Shown: piece after piece, positions 39,375-47,254 of the stretch
Layout of the letters: each line of letters starts with the position of its first letter
Numbering within the stretch: position 1 is the stretch's first letter
Assembly (NCBI GenBank): GCA_947259095.1
Contig: CAMYLA010000023.1
Coordinates: forward strand, 1 to 49,531
Reading direction: 5' to 3'
Origin: an uncultured Acidimicrobiaceae bacterium
GTDB lineage: Bacteria > Actinomycetota > Acidimicrobiia > Acidimicrobiales > SZUA-35
DNA length: 49,531 bases
Notes under the pieces: model-generated
What the model saw: only the letters and a program-made list of their open reading frames with translations
The model's database searches: none
Told to the model about the DNA's origin: nothing
Made by a program: the position numbers and the translations under genes

Positions 39375-40268
39375 ATGGTGGCGATGTCAACACCGGTGGC
39401 CCGTCGGGTCGCCTTCGAGTATCCCCCAGACATCGAGCCGATCTGGACTCCGACCAAACCGGAATTCGCCTGCGCCGCCAACAGCGTGTCGCTCATGATG
39501 CCAACGGTCGAGCCCTATTTTGTGCGGTCGATTCGGGCCGCACTGCCCGACCTGAACGGGCCGTTGCGGCAAAGGACCGAGGCCTACCTGTTCCAGGAGG
39601 CCCAACATCATTGCCAGCACGTCCTGTTCAACCGGGCGTTGCTGGGCCGGTACGCCGGCCTGGCCCGGCTGGAGCGCCTGATCGGCGCCGCCTACCGGCA
39701 GGTCGAGCGGAGCCGTTCGGCGCAGTTCAACGTGGCCTTTGCCGCCGGGTCCGAGACGATGGCCTACTCGGCCGCCCGCTGGGCGGCCCAGCGACGCAGG
39801 GAGTTGTTCAGCGGCGCCGACGAGGTCGTCTCCACACTGTTTCTCTGGCACCTGGCCGAGGAAGTCGAGCACAAGTCGGTGGCCCACGACGTCTACCAGC
39901 AGTGCTTCGGCAGCGGCCGCCGAGCACAGCTGGTGCGGCTGGCCGCCACCGTGCTCGCCCTGGTGCTGATGGTCACCTTCGTGGTCACGGGGACCGCCAT
40001 GATGGTCACCGCCGAACGCCGACTCCATCGACCGGTGACCTGGCTCCGTCTGATCGGCTGGAGCGTGACCTTCGCCTTCGAGCTGCTTTCAAACCTGGTG
40101 ATGAGCATGCTGCCCGGCCACCATCCCGCCGACTTTGCCGATCCTTTGTGGTACGAGATCTGGCTCGAGGAGTTCGATGCCGAGAGCGGCACGGTGCCGA
40201 TCTGGCACCGCTCGCAGGCCGAACGACGACCAGAGCCACTTGAACCGACGCCGGTCGAACCGATCTGA
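39375..40268 (+). CDS. Predicted metal-dependent hydrolase (PF10118 type)
   Basis: A 297-residue protein of the predicted metal-dependent hydrolase family PF10118. The first metal motif is LFQEAQHHCQHVLFN (about residues 74-88). The second is FLWHLAEEVEHKSVAHDVY, with the E/H pattern typical of a di-metal helical bundle. A hydrophobic segment (LAATVLALVLMVTFVVTG) follows and may be membrane-associated. Substrate unknown; related proteins are common in actinobacteria and mycobacteria. The start may be ATG 39375 or ATG 39384. A GGDEF-like gene begins 6 nt after the stop. Confidence 0.85.
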   Translation: MVAMSTPVARRVAFEYPPDIEPIWTPTKPEFACAANSVSLMMPTVEPYFVRSIRAALPDLNGPLRQRTEAYLFQEAQHHCQHVLFNRALLGRYAGLARLERLIGAAYRQVERSRSAQFNVAFAAGSETMAYSAARWAAQRRRELFSGADEVVSTLFLWHLAEEVEHKSVAHDVYQQCFGSGRRAQLVRLAATVLALVLMVTFVVTGTAMMVTAERRLHRPVTWLRLIGWSVTFAFELLSNLVMSMLPGHHPADFADPLWYEIWLEEFDAESGTVPIWHRSQAERRPEPLEPTPVEPI

Positions 40269-40274
40269 GGAGGG

Positions 40275-41606
40275 ATGCAGACCAGGACCACCACCACGCC
40301 CGGGACGACGAGAACCACCGCGATGCCCGAGATGGACTGGCTGACCGGGTTGTCGTCTCGTGCGTCGTTCAGCCGCCAGGTCAACCAGGCCGACCGCGAC
40401 GGTGAACATGTTGCCATCACGCTGATCGAGATCGAGGACGTCGGCCGGATCAACCGCCGACTCGACTACGCGGCCGGCGACGAGCTGTTGCGGGTGGTCG
40501 GCCGGGCCATGGCCTTCCAGACGAGCGTGAACACGTTCGCGGCCAGGCTCGGCGGGGCCCGGTTCGCGCTGCTCAGTGTCGGCGGCCCCGCCAACCATGA
40601 GCTGGGGCCGTGGCTGGCTCCCATCGTGACCGCGGTCGAGGACGCCATCGCCGGTTGGGCCCGGGAGATCATGGACTACGAGGGTGATCGGGTGGTCCTG
40701 CCCGACATCAGCGTTGGGGCCGCCGCCGGCGACACCGGTCGGGTCTGGAGCGATGCCGCCATCGCCCTCGACCTCGCATCGGGCGAGCCGGTCGGCGGCA
40801 CCGTGGTGTTGTACGATCCCGACGATTCCCGCATCATCGCCGACGCCGAACGGCGCCGGGTTGCCGAGGGTCTGGTCGCCGCCATCGACAGCGGTGACCT
40901 CACGGTCGGCGGACGCCACATCAGCCCGTTGGGCGGCGACGGCCCGGACTGGCGATGGGTTCGCCTTGGCCCCTTGAGCCCGGTGGACGGCGATCGGGGC
41001 CGACGAAAGACCGACCCAAAACGCCGGCTGATCGACGTGACCATCGTCGAGGGAAGCGCGAAACGGCAGCTCGACGACTGGCTGATCGGCCAGGCAATTC
41101 AGGTTTTGGGCGACGCCGAGGGCCAGATGCGGTTCACCATCCCGCTCTCACACCAGACCAAGCTGGAGCCCGCCCTGGCCGACCGGTTGGGCTGCCGACT
41201 GGAACAGTGCCGGGTCCCCGCCAGCCGGCTGCTGTTCGAGGTCGGCGAAGCCGAGTTGGTGGCCGGAGGCGAGCCGGGGCGAGAGTTCTGCCGTCGACTG
41301 GACCGCCTGGGTTCGGGGTTGGTGATCGCCGGCAGCGACGGTGGCTGGGCTGCGACCTGGGCCGGTCGGGATCTCCCCATCTTCGCCGTCGCCCCCGCCC
41401 CACAGTTGATCGAACAGGCGGCCGACGGCGACCGGTCAGCGGGCAGGATCCTCGACACCCTGTCGCAGAATGCCGCCGACGACGACCGGGAGCTGATCGC
41501 GCCCCTGTGCCGGGCCGGCGATCCCATCCTGGCCGACTTCGGCATCGGCTACCGGGAGCGACCGGCCATCGTCGACGCCCGGACCGGGGATGCAATCGAC
41601 GGCTGA
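40275..41606 (+). CDS. Degenerate GGDEF-EAL domain protein
   Basis: A 443-residue protein with the layout of a c-di-GMP enzyme but altered catalytic motifs. The GGDEF fold is recognisable: DWLTGLSSRASFSRQV (about residues 21-36), INRRLDYAAGDELLRVVGRA, and then ARLGGARFALL, where GGARF (93-97) stands in place of GGDEF, so cyclase activity is unlikely. The C-terminal half follows the EAL-domain outline (RRRVAEGLVAAIDSGDLTV, then LLFEVGEAELVAGG and LDRLGSGLVIAGSDGG) but shows neither EAL nor DDFGTG. It may be a regulatory c-di-GMP sensor or a decayed enzyme. No membrane segment or input domain is visible. Confidence 0.8.
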   Translation: MQTRTTTTPGTTRTTAMPEMDWLTGLSSRASFSRQVNQADRDGEHVAITLIEIEDVGRINRRLDYAAGDELLRVVGRAMAFQTSVNTFAARLGGARFALLSVGGPANHELGPWLAPIVTAVEDAIAGWAREIMDYEGDRVVLPDISVGAAAGDTGRVWSDAAIALDLASGEPVGGTVVLYDPDDSRIIADAERRRVAEGLVAAIDSGDLTVGGRHISPLGGDGPDWRWVRLGPLSPVDGDRGRRKTDPKRRLIDVTIVEGSAKRQLDDWLIGQAIQVLGDAEGQMRFTIPLSHQTKLEPALADRLGCRLEQCRVPASRLLFEVGEAELVAGGEPGREFCRRLDRLGSGLVIAGSDGGWAATWAGRDLPIFAVAPAPQLIEQAADGDRSAGRILDTLSQNAADDDRELIAPLCRAGDPILADFGIGYRERPAIVDARTGDAIDG

Positions 41607-41814
41607 TCGTGGCCAATCCCGGATCTGCACCTTCGAGTGCACGTGGTGCGCAACCTGCATCGACGGCTCGGAGAGCCCGCTGGCCGGTGTGTGTCCGAAC
41701 TGTGGGGGCAATGTGGTACCCCGGCCGATCCGGCCCGCCGCCCTGCTGGTCGATCGGCCACCGTCGACCACTCGGGTGATCAATCCGAACGGGCCTGCGG
41801 CATCGGCCTCTTGA
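41590..41814 (+). CDS. DUF1272 zinc-ribbon-like protein, N-terminally truncated
   Basis: A 74-residue protein whose core RICTFECTWCATCIDGS and GVCPNCGGNVVPRPIRP matches the small cysteine-rich DUF1272 family. Intact members begin with another CxCC-type cysteine cluster (an LRPNCECCD-like stretch), which is missing here. The frame starts at ATG 41590 inside the GGDEF-like gene (17-bp overlap), with only ADRGQS in front of the core. I infer that the 5' end was lost. The remaining CxxC pairs could still bind one zinc. A functional gene and a remnant are both possible. Confidence 0.65.
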   Translation: MQSTADRGQSRICTFECTWCATCIDGSESPLAGVCPNCGGNVVPRPIRPAALLVDRPPSTTRVINPNGPAASAS

Positions 41815-41938
41815 GCCGTCCCAGCGGCCGAGGGGGCTCTCACGATCGTCACCGTCGCCGGCCAGCGTTCCTCGTTCGGTCCGGCCCCGGAGCTTGGAGA
41901 GGTTGGCCTCGGCCACGTCCTCGAGGCTGACATACTCG

Positions 41939-42226
41939 CTAGGTCAGCACCGTGGTGCTGGCGATCTCGTGTTGCTCGACATGAGCGTCGACGACCATGG
42001 CCGACAGATCGACGGCCGGACCGTCCTGACGGAACCGCTCCACCGCCTCCGCGGTCTCCCACTGCTCGAAGATGTTGATCATGCCGCTCTCCAGCGGGTC
42101 GGGCACGAGGTAGAAACCGAGGCAGGCGTCGGTCGCCCTGGCGGCCTCGATCACCGCGCCACAGGCGGCGAGGTAGCCAGGTCTATCCTGCGGAGCAACT
42201 CGCAACCATCCCGAAACAATCACCAT
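41939..42226 (-). CDS. Antibiotic biosynthesis monooxygenase (ABM) domain protein
   Basis: A 95-residue single-domain ABM protein (YgiN-like). The segments IVSGWLRVAPQDRPGYLAAC, CLGFYLVPDPLESGMINIFE and QWETAEAVERF show the ferredoxin-like fold with the FEQW/W pattern. Members act as cofactor-free monooxygenases on quinols or polyketides, or as small dimeric binding proteins. The ATG at 42226 is 6 nt after TAGTCT (42233-42238). It is divergent from the glycosyltransferase. Confidence 0.9.
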   Translation of the reverse strand: MVIVSGWLRVAPQDRPGYLAACGAVIEAARATDACLGFYLVPDPLESGMINIFEQWETAEAVERFRQDGPAVDLSAMVVDAHVEQHEIASTTVLT

Positions 42227-42439
42227 CGCCGAAGACTACTCCGATTCGCCACCCTGATCCGTCCCGACGGGTCCAACGTCACCGCTTCGATGCTGTTCAA
42301 TCCCGGTTCCCCGCCGTGGATCAACCGCCAGGTGGTGACGGCCGTGGTACTGGCGGTCGCCCCGTAGCGACCGGGCACACCGAGGATCTCGGCCGGGCTT
42401 CGTATCGGCTCACCGCATCTCGGCCGACGTTAGGCTCTG
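42227..42439. promoter_or_regulatory. Divergent intergenic region with two putative -10 hexamers and a short open frame
   Basis: On the minus strand TAGTCT (42233-42238) is 6 nt from the ABM gene start. On the plus strand TAGGCT (42431-42436) is 6 nt from the ATG at 42443. Between them a plus-strand frame ending at TAG 42367 encodes NPGSPPWINRQVVTAVVLA with codon use like real genes. I see no convincing start or ribosome site, so it may be a gene remnant. Confidence 0.5.
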
Positions 42440-42442
42440 ATG

Positions 42443-43171
42443 ATGACCGAAGCCGACGACACCGTGGTGTTCATCCCCGCCTGGAACGAGGAAGGGAACC
42501 TCCCGGCGGTGCTGGACGAGCTGGCCCTGGAACTCCCGGGGATCGATGTGCTGGTCATCGATGACGGGTCGACCGACGCCACCGCCGACATCGCCCTGGA
42601 CCGTGGGGCGACGGTCGTGTCGTTCGAGGAAAATCGTGGGCTCCGGGCCGGGATCGCCGCCGGTTACGAAGAGGCCCACGCCCGTGGCTACAACTACTGC
42701 GGTCGGGTCGACGCCGATGGCCAACATCCGGTCGCCGAGTTGCGCCGGCTGCTCGCACTGGTTCGCTCCGACTCCTGCGACGTGGCGATCGGCTCCCGTT
42801 TCGCCGTCGACGAGGCGTATGGCGACGACCGCTACCGCCCCAGTCGGTCGCGCCGCTTCGGGATCGGGCTGCTCCAGGGGGCGATGCGGGTCAGGCTCGG
42901 CCGCCGGTTCCACGATCCGACATCGGGCATGTTCGCCGTCAACGCCGATGCCATGGTCGTCCTGGCGGCACCGTACGTCAGCGGGGCGCCGGAGGTGGAA
43001 GCGCTGCTGCGCCTGAAGGAGGCCGGGCTCCGGGTCGAGGAGGTTGCGGTCGACATGCGAGCCCGGACCGGTGGGGAGTCCAAGCTCCAGGGCATGAAGG
43101 CAGTGAAGCTGGTGACCACGGTGATCGGCACGCTGCTGTTCTTCGAGGTCCTGCGCCGTCGACGATCATGA
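42443..43171 (+). CDS. Glycosyltransferase family 2
   Basis: A 242-residue GT2 enzyme of the dolichol/polyprenyl-phosphate sugar synthase type. VVFIPAWNEEGNLPAVLDEL opens the GT-A fold. VLVIDDGSTDATADIA binds the nucleotide, and the metal-binding motif is GRVDADGQHPV (DxD). The acceptor region is GSRFAVDEAYGDD. No C-terminal membrane helices typical of long GT2s are present. The second of two adjacent ATGs (42443) is chosen because TAGGCT then sits at the usual 6-nt spacing; the first is 42440. It overlaps the next gene by 4 bases (ATGA). Confidence 0.9.
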   Translation: MTEADDTVVFIPAWNEEGNLPAVLDELALELPGIDVLVIDDGSTDATADIALDRGATVVSFEENRGLRAGIAAGYEEAHARGYNYCGRVDADGQHPVAELRRLLALVRSDSCDVAIGSRFAVDEAYGDDRYRPSRSRRFGIGLLQGAMRVRLGRRFHDPTSGMFAVNADAMVVLAAPYVSGAPEVEALLRLKEAGLRVEEVAVDMRARTGGESKLQGMKAVKLVTTVIGTLLFFEVLRRRRS

Positions 43172-43668
43172 CCGACCGCCACAGCCGGGTGATCGTGGTC
43201 CTGGGCTATTCCGACGGCGGCCGAGGGGTGCTTCACCCGATCTGCGCCGAAAGGCTGGCCCACGCGGCCAAGATCTCGACCGAGCACGACGTCGTCGTGC
43301 TGTCCGGCTGGGCTCGGGTGCCGGGCACCAGGCCCGAAGCGGAGCTCATGGCCGAGGCCTGGGCCGGCCGGTCCGGCGAACTCGTTGTCGACCCCGATGC
43401 CCGGAGCACGGTGGGCAACGCCACCAACGCAATCGACGACGTGTGGCGCAGCGGCGCCGACGAAGTCGTCGTGGTCACCTCACGTTGGCACGCACCACGA
43501 GCTGCGGCCGCCTTCCGGTGGCGGCTGCGCAGCACCGGCGCAACGGTCGTCACCGCCGCCCCGGCGGGGGGTTGTGTCGGCGACTGGCTCCGGGAGCTGC
43601 CCCGGTGGCTCATGCTGCCACTGCAGCTCGCCACCGATCGGCCCGGTCCGGCCCGACGGCCGGGCTGA
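43168..43668 (+). CDS. YdcF-like protein (DUF218)
   Basis: A 166-residue DUF218/YdcF-SanA-type protein. The opening VIVVLGYSDGGRGVL and the segments VVLSGWARVPGTRPEAELMA, STVGNATNAID and VVVVTSRWHAPRAAAAFRW keep the family's glycine-rich and Rossmann-like layout. Family members include SanA/ElyC envelope proteins and AdoMet-binding YdcF. No membrane helix is present here, so it is the short soluble form. It is translated from the same mRNA as the glycosyltransferase (ATGA overlap), which suggests a shared role in glycan or envelope work. Confidence 0.85.
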   Translation: MTDRHSRVIVVLGYSDGGRGVLHPICAERLAHAAKISTEHDVVVLSGWARVPGTRPEAELMAEAWAGRSGELVVDPDARSTVGNATNAIDDVWRSGADEVVVVTSRWHAPRAAAAFRWRLRSTGATVVTAAPAGGCVGDWLRELPRWLMLPLQLATDRPGPARRPG

Positions 43669-43805
43669 CCCCTCGGACCGTCGACGAGGCCGAAGTTGAG
43701 GCGGACCGCAGAGACCGTCGGTGAACATTTCGGAACAGTGGTTTGATCGACGTCCGGAAAGGGAATCTACAGCCAACGACCAGTCAAGACCAAGGGACTC
43801 CCATC

Positions 43806-44603
43806 GTGCAGACCGTAGAAGACGCCCCGGCCGAGGCCGGCCCCCCCGAGCAACCATTGAGCCCGAAACGGCTGTCCAACCTCCGGCTGTGGAACTTCGG
43901 GCTGACCGCCCTCCACGGTGTCCAAGCCCTGCTCATCCTCTTCCTGGCCAGCGACTTCGCCATCACGGTCACCTCCACGTTTCCCGAGGGCCCGCCCGGA
44001 ACCCGTCGCCCCGTCGCCGAGGGCCTGTTCGACGTGCGCATCGGGGCCGCCATCGCCGTCTTCCTGGGCCTGGCCGCCCTCGATCACCTCATCACCGCAA
44101 CGATCGGCCGCTCGACGTACGAAGCCGACCTCAACCGGGGTATCAATCGTTTCCGGTGGGTGGAGTACTCGTTCAGCGCCACGCTGATGGTGCTGCTGAT
44201 CGGCTCCTACAGCGGGATCACCGACATCACCTCGATCATCGGCATCGCCGGCGCCAACGTCGCCATGATCCTGTTCGGTTGGCTGCAGGAGCGGATGAAC
44301 CCGCCGGGCAGGACCACCACCACGATGATGCCCTTCTGGTTCGGAACGATCGCCGGCCTGGCCCCGTGGTTGGCCATCGCCACCAACATCATCGGGTCGG
44401 AGACGGTGCCCGGTTTCGTCTACGGCATCATCGTCGCCCAGGCCATCTTCTTCTTCAGCTTCGGTCTCAACCAGTGGCTGCAGTACCGCCGGATCGGCCG
44501 TTGGTCCGATTACGCCTTTGGCGAGAAGACCTACCTGGTCCTCAGCCTTGGGGCGAAGTCGGTGTTGGCCTGGCAGATCTTCGGAGGCTCGCTGGGGAAC
44601 TGA
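43806..44603 (+). CDS. Heliorhodopsin
   Basis: A 265-residue seven-helix protein of the heliorhodopsin family. The retinal Schiff-base lysine is Lys251 in VLSLGAKSVLAWQIFGG (codon 44556-44558). The counter-ion glutamate is Glu120 in RFRWVEYSFSATLM (codon 44163-44165). ANVAMILFGWLQERMNP, NQWLQYRRIGRWSDYAFGEK and the closing SLGN are all family-like. Heliorhodopsins have inverted topology (N-terminus inside) and a long photocycle, with proposed signalling or transport roles. The GTG at 43806 gives the usual family length; a TTG at 43743 would add 21 residues. A purine-rich AAGGGA precedes the GTG. No retinal-synthesis gene is in the window. Confidence 0.95.
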   Translation: MQTVEDAPAEAGPPEQPLSPKRLSNLRLWNFGLTALHGVQALLILFLASDFAITVTSTFPEGPPGTRRPVAEGLFDVRIGAAIAVFLGLAALDHLITATIGRSTYEADLNRGINRFRWVEYSFSATLMVLLIGSYSGITDITSIIGIAGANVAMILFGWLQERMNPPGRTTTTMMPFWFGTIAGLAPWLAIATNIIGSETVPGFVYGIIVAQAIFFFSFGLNQWLQYRRIGRWSDYAFGEKTYLVLSLGAKSVLAWQIFGGSLGN

Positions 44604-44636
44604 GCGTCGGCAGTGATCGGCTGGACCGGCGCCCGA

Positions 44637-45200
44637 TCAACCGCAGCGATCCCGCAGTCCCAGGAGTTGGCGCCGGACCATCACCCCGTCCCCGAACCCC
44701 AGCGCCGCCGATGCCGGTCGGCCGAGCGGGCCGACGATGGAGAACCTGGCCCGTGAAACGAGCCGGGTCGTCGTCGGGCCCGCACCGGTCACCGGATCGA
44801 GACGGTAGGCGAGCGTGAAGTCCATTCGGTGCCCAAGAAATCGCCGGTCCAGCAGAGCCAGCACCAACGCCCGATCGGGTTCGAGCAAGGCAACCGAAAA
44901 CGAGACCATCGGCCCGCCGGGCACCGCCTCACCCTCGGCCTGTACCTGCCAGCGGGGATCGATGTGGCGTGCACTGGATCGTCCCAGATTGTCGAACAGA
45001 TCGTAGCTGTACCAGCCGGCCTTGCCGAAGCCCATCTGGGTCAGCCAACCGAACACCTCGCTCGGTTCCGCACCGAGGTCGATGCTGCGGGTGGCCGACA
45101 CCGACGGCGTGCCGATCAGGTCGTCGCCGGGCATGCCGGCTGCGGTCTCCGCTGCGGTGGCGCCCCACGTCTCCCACAACACGATTCGGTCTCCAATCAT
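44637..45200 (-). CDS. SRPBCC-family protein
   Basis: A 187-residue protein of the SRPBCC (START-like) ligand-binding superfamily. The N-terminus WETWGATAAETAAGMPGDD followed by ATRSIDLGAEPSEVFGWLTQ is typical of an actinobacterial subfamily. GKAGWYSYDLFDNLGR and VALLEPDRALVLALLDRR also fit. The ligand is unknown. It is convergent with the heliorhodopsin gene, with 33 nt between the stops. No TANNNT -10 is seen at leaderless spacing, so its start signals differ from most neighbours. An AraC-effector-like protein and a CIA30 lipoprotein follow beyond it. Confidence 0.82.
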   Translation of the reverse strand: MIGDRIVLWETWGATAAETAAGMPGDDLIGTPSVSATRSIDLGAEPSEVFGWLTQMGFGKAGWYSYDLFDNLGRSSARHIDPRWQVQAEGEAVPGGPMVSFSVALLEPDRALVLALLDRRFLGHRMDFTLAYRLDPVTGAGPTTTRLVSRARFSIVGPLGRPASAALGFGDGVMVRRQLLGLRDRCG

Positions 45201-45257
45201 CGGCCGCAGCGTTCGATGACGGTGGCCGCTGCGTGACAGCGCGGACTACGAAGCCTG

Positions 45258-45275
45258 CCCCCGCGCGCTCGGGGG
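45258..45275. other. GC-rich inverted repeat in a divergent spacer
   Basis: CCCCCG (45258-45263) and CGGGGG (45270-45275) form a perfect 6-bp stem with loop CGCGCT. It lies in the 242-bp region between the divergent SRPBCC and CIA30 genes; role unknown. Confidence 0.4.
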
Positions 45276-45442
45276 TTCACGACGGAGCGTACCCGGTGCC
45301 AACCCGACGGTGGCCCACCGGTTGGTTGGGGGTGCGTCGGTCGGGTGCCTCTGCCGACCGGCCCCGGAGCGCTCACGACCGAACCGCCGAAGAAGTCGCT
45401 CCGATTGGCCGCTCGACCGAGCGGCTCGACGAAGATGGAGCG

Positions 45443-46189
45443 ATGTCTAGGCCAGGCGCACTGTCGCTTTCCATCCTCGTGTTGGCTTGTTCGACGCTCC
45501 TCGCCTGCTCGGCAGGTGGCGATGCGGTGGATGCGATGCCATCAGCCGGGTCGGAGCCGACCGCCTCCAGCACCGCACCGATTCCCGCCACCGCGCCGGA
45601 GCCGACGGTGACCACCACCACTCCCGCCACCACGACCCCACCGGAGGAGACCGACATGGAGACCCAGGACCAGATTGACCAGGCGGCATGCCGCCGTCTC
45701 GCCGACTTCGAATCGGACGATGCCAACCGCCGCTGGCTGGTGGTCAACGACGATGTGATGGGCGGTCAGTCCCTGGGGAGACTGTCGTTCGATGGCGGAA
45801 CCATGGTGTTCGAGGGGGAGATCAACACCGACGGAGGCGGCTTCTCTTCACTGCGCCTGCCGCTCGAACCGGCGACGCTGGTCGACCACGACCGCATCGT
45901 GTTTCGGGCCAGACCCGACGAGCGGGCCTACATGGTGACCTTCGACGACGATCTGCCCTCCCGCGATCGCCGGGTTTCGCACCGGGCGCCGATCGAGTTC
46001 GAGGCCGGCGGGACCTGGCAGACCGTTTCGGTTTCCTTCGACGACCTGTTTCCCGCGGTCTTCGGCCGCCCCATCGACGACCTCCCGTTTCGCAAGGACC
46101 TTGCCACCCGCATGGGACTGATGATCAGCGACGGCGTCGACGGTCCATTCCGTCTCGAAATCGACTGGATCGACCTCTGTCCTCGGTGA
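45443..46189 (+). CDS. Lipoprotein with CIA30 (NADH:ubiquinone complex I intermediate-associated) domain
   Basis: A 248-residue lipoprotein. The N-terminal hydrophobic segment LSILVLACSTLLACSAGG ends in a lipobox LLAC (Cys22). A Thr/Pro-rich linker (PTVTTTTPATTTPPEET) leads to a CIA30/NDUFAF1-like galactose-binding-fold domain. Its hallmark is RRWLVVNDDVMGGQSLGRLS (about residues 95-114), followed by FEGEINTDGGGFSSLRLPL. Bacterial CIA30 proteins have no established role in complex I assembly. The ATG at 45443 is preceded by GATGGAG. Confidence 0.85.
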   Translation: MSRPGALSLSILVLACSTLLACSAGGDAVDAMPSAGSEPTASSTAPIPATAPEPTVTTTTPATTTPPEETDMETQDQIDQAACRRLADFESDDANRRWLVVNDDVMGGQSLGRLSFDGGTMVFEGEINTDGGGFSSLRLPLEPATLVDHDRIVFRARPDERAYMVTFDDDLPSRDRRVSHRAPIEFEAGGTWQTVSVSFDDLFPAVFGRPIDDLPFRKDLATRMGLMISDGVDGPFRLEIDWIDLCPR

Positions 46190-46222
46190 CCGGAGCACAT
46201 GGCGGCGACGGCCGGGCCCGAG

Positions 46223-46687
46223 TCAGGTGATCGGCCAGACGATCTCAGTCCGCCAGGTGGCCGGGTCGGGCTCGATCCGGGGATCGGACAGATAGCTCTC
46301 CCACATCCCGTCGGCGGGGTGGAAACCCTGTTCGGCCATCCAGGCCTGAAGCCCGATGTAGGTTGTCGCCATCGTCTCGTAGGGTCCGACGTGCAGCGCT
46401 CTCACCGCTCGGCCCCCGGGCAGCATCAGCGGGTGGACGTCTCCGACGGTCTCGATGGGTGCCGACACCGGAAACCCCGCTTCCACTGCGACGATCTCGG
46501 TCGGCATCTCGGGGTAGAAGCCGAAGGGCGGGCCGGTGATCTCGACGCCGGAGGCCGCCGCTGCGGCTGCGGCGGCGACGAAGGCCCGTTGGAAGAACGC
46601 CGGCATGTCGGCGATGGCAACGTCACCCCGGACCGCAATCGCCTGCTGCGGGTCCAACTCGACAACTTCGGCCGACAGAGCAGTCAT
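46223..46687 (-). CDS. GyrI-like/AraC-effector-domain small-molecule-binding protein
   Basis: A 154-residue single-domain protein of the GyrI-like (SbmC/BacR effector-binding) family. AVRGDVAIADMPAFFQRAF begins the fold. The segment GPPFGFYPEMPTEIVAVEAG and VRALHVGPYETMATTYIGLQ carry the ligand-pocket signatures, including the conserved Glu in HVGPYE. No DNA-binding domain is attached, so it is a stand-alone effector binder. The ATG at 46687 is 6 nt from TACGGT (46694-46699), which decides it over longer forms. Confidence 0.88.
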   Translation of the reverse strand: MTALSAEVVELDPQQAIAVRGDVAIADMPAFFQRAFVAAAAAAAASGVEITGPPFGFYPEMPTEIVAVEAGFPVSAPIETVGDVHPLMLPGGRAVRALHVGPYETMATTYIGLQAWMAEQGFHPADGMWESYLSDPRIEPDPATWRTEIVWPIT

Positions 46688-46693
46688 GGCGTG

Positions 46694-46699
46694 ACCGTA
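46694..46699 (-). promoter_or_regulatory. Putative -10 hexamer TACGGT
   Basis: TACGGT on the minus strand with 6 nt to the ATG at 46687. Confidence 0.5.
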
Positions 46700-46859
46700 T
46701 GCGCCGCATGACCAACCGACCAGGGACGGACGTCCCCACCACCCGACCGCCGGCCGCCATACGCCGCACACAACCGCCTCGGCGGGGTGCCTGGTGCCGT
46801 GGCTCGGAGGTGACGTTGGTCTCTACCCGAACACCGCAGGTGAAGGAAAGACTCACCAT

Positions 46860-47162
46860 GTGCTCCGTCCCACGACTCCTCCCGGGCGATGGTCGATCCT
46901 GGCACTGGCGGTCTTTGCTCTCCTGTTGGCCACCTTCGCCCTGACGGTCGCCGCCGGCCAGCGAGGTGGTGAGGAGTTCTTCGACAACCTCTGGTTGACG
47001 GTGCCGTTCCTGGGGGCGTACCTTGCCGCAGTCGCTGCGTTCAGCCTCGCCGCAACAGCCATGATCGGATAGGGCGAGCGAAGCGTCACCGTTGTGGCCG
47101 CCACCGTCGTCGGGCTTCTCGTGACCGCCTTCGGGGTGCTCGAGGTCCTGTTCCCCCACTAG
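46860..47162 (+). pseudogene. Small membrane protein gene interrupted by an in-frame TAG
   Basis: From GTG 46860 the frame encodes two hydrophobic helices (WSILALAVFALLLATFAL and FLGAYLAAVAAFSLAATA) and then meets TAG at 47070-47072. In the same frame it continues for 29 codons as GERSVTVVAATVVGLLVTAF then GVLEVLFPH to a second TAG. The combined 100-residue product looks like a common three-helix small membrane protein in which RRGERS lies between helices 2 and 3. The interruption is therefore probably a nonsense mutation in a formerly intact gene. A GAAGGAA ribosome site lies before 46860. Confidence 0.65.
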
Positions 47163-47254
47163 CGTCATCGCCGGCCGGCTCGGCCATCGGACGGCACCTC
47201 CCTGTGAGTCTCCGCCGCCAAACGGGATTGTCCCTCAGAGGGTGCTGCAACCCC

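Noticed and set aside
43743..43805. TTG start for heliorhodopsin giving 286 residues
   Set aside because: The extra 21 residues are polar and unlike family N-termini, and GTG 43806 has a better purine-rich upstream site. It is not fully excluded.
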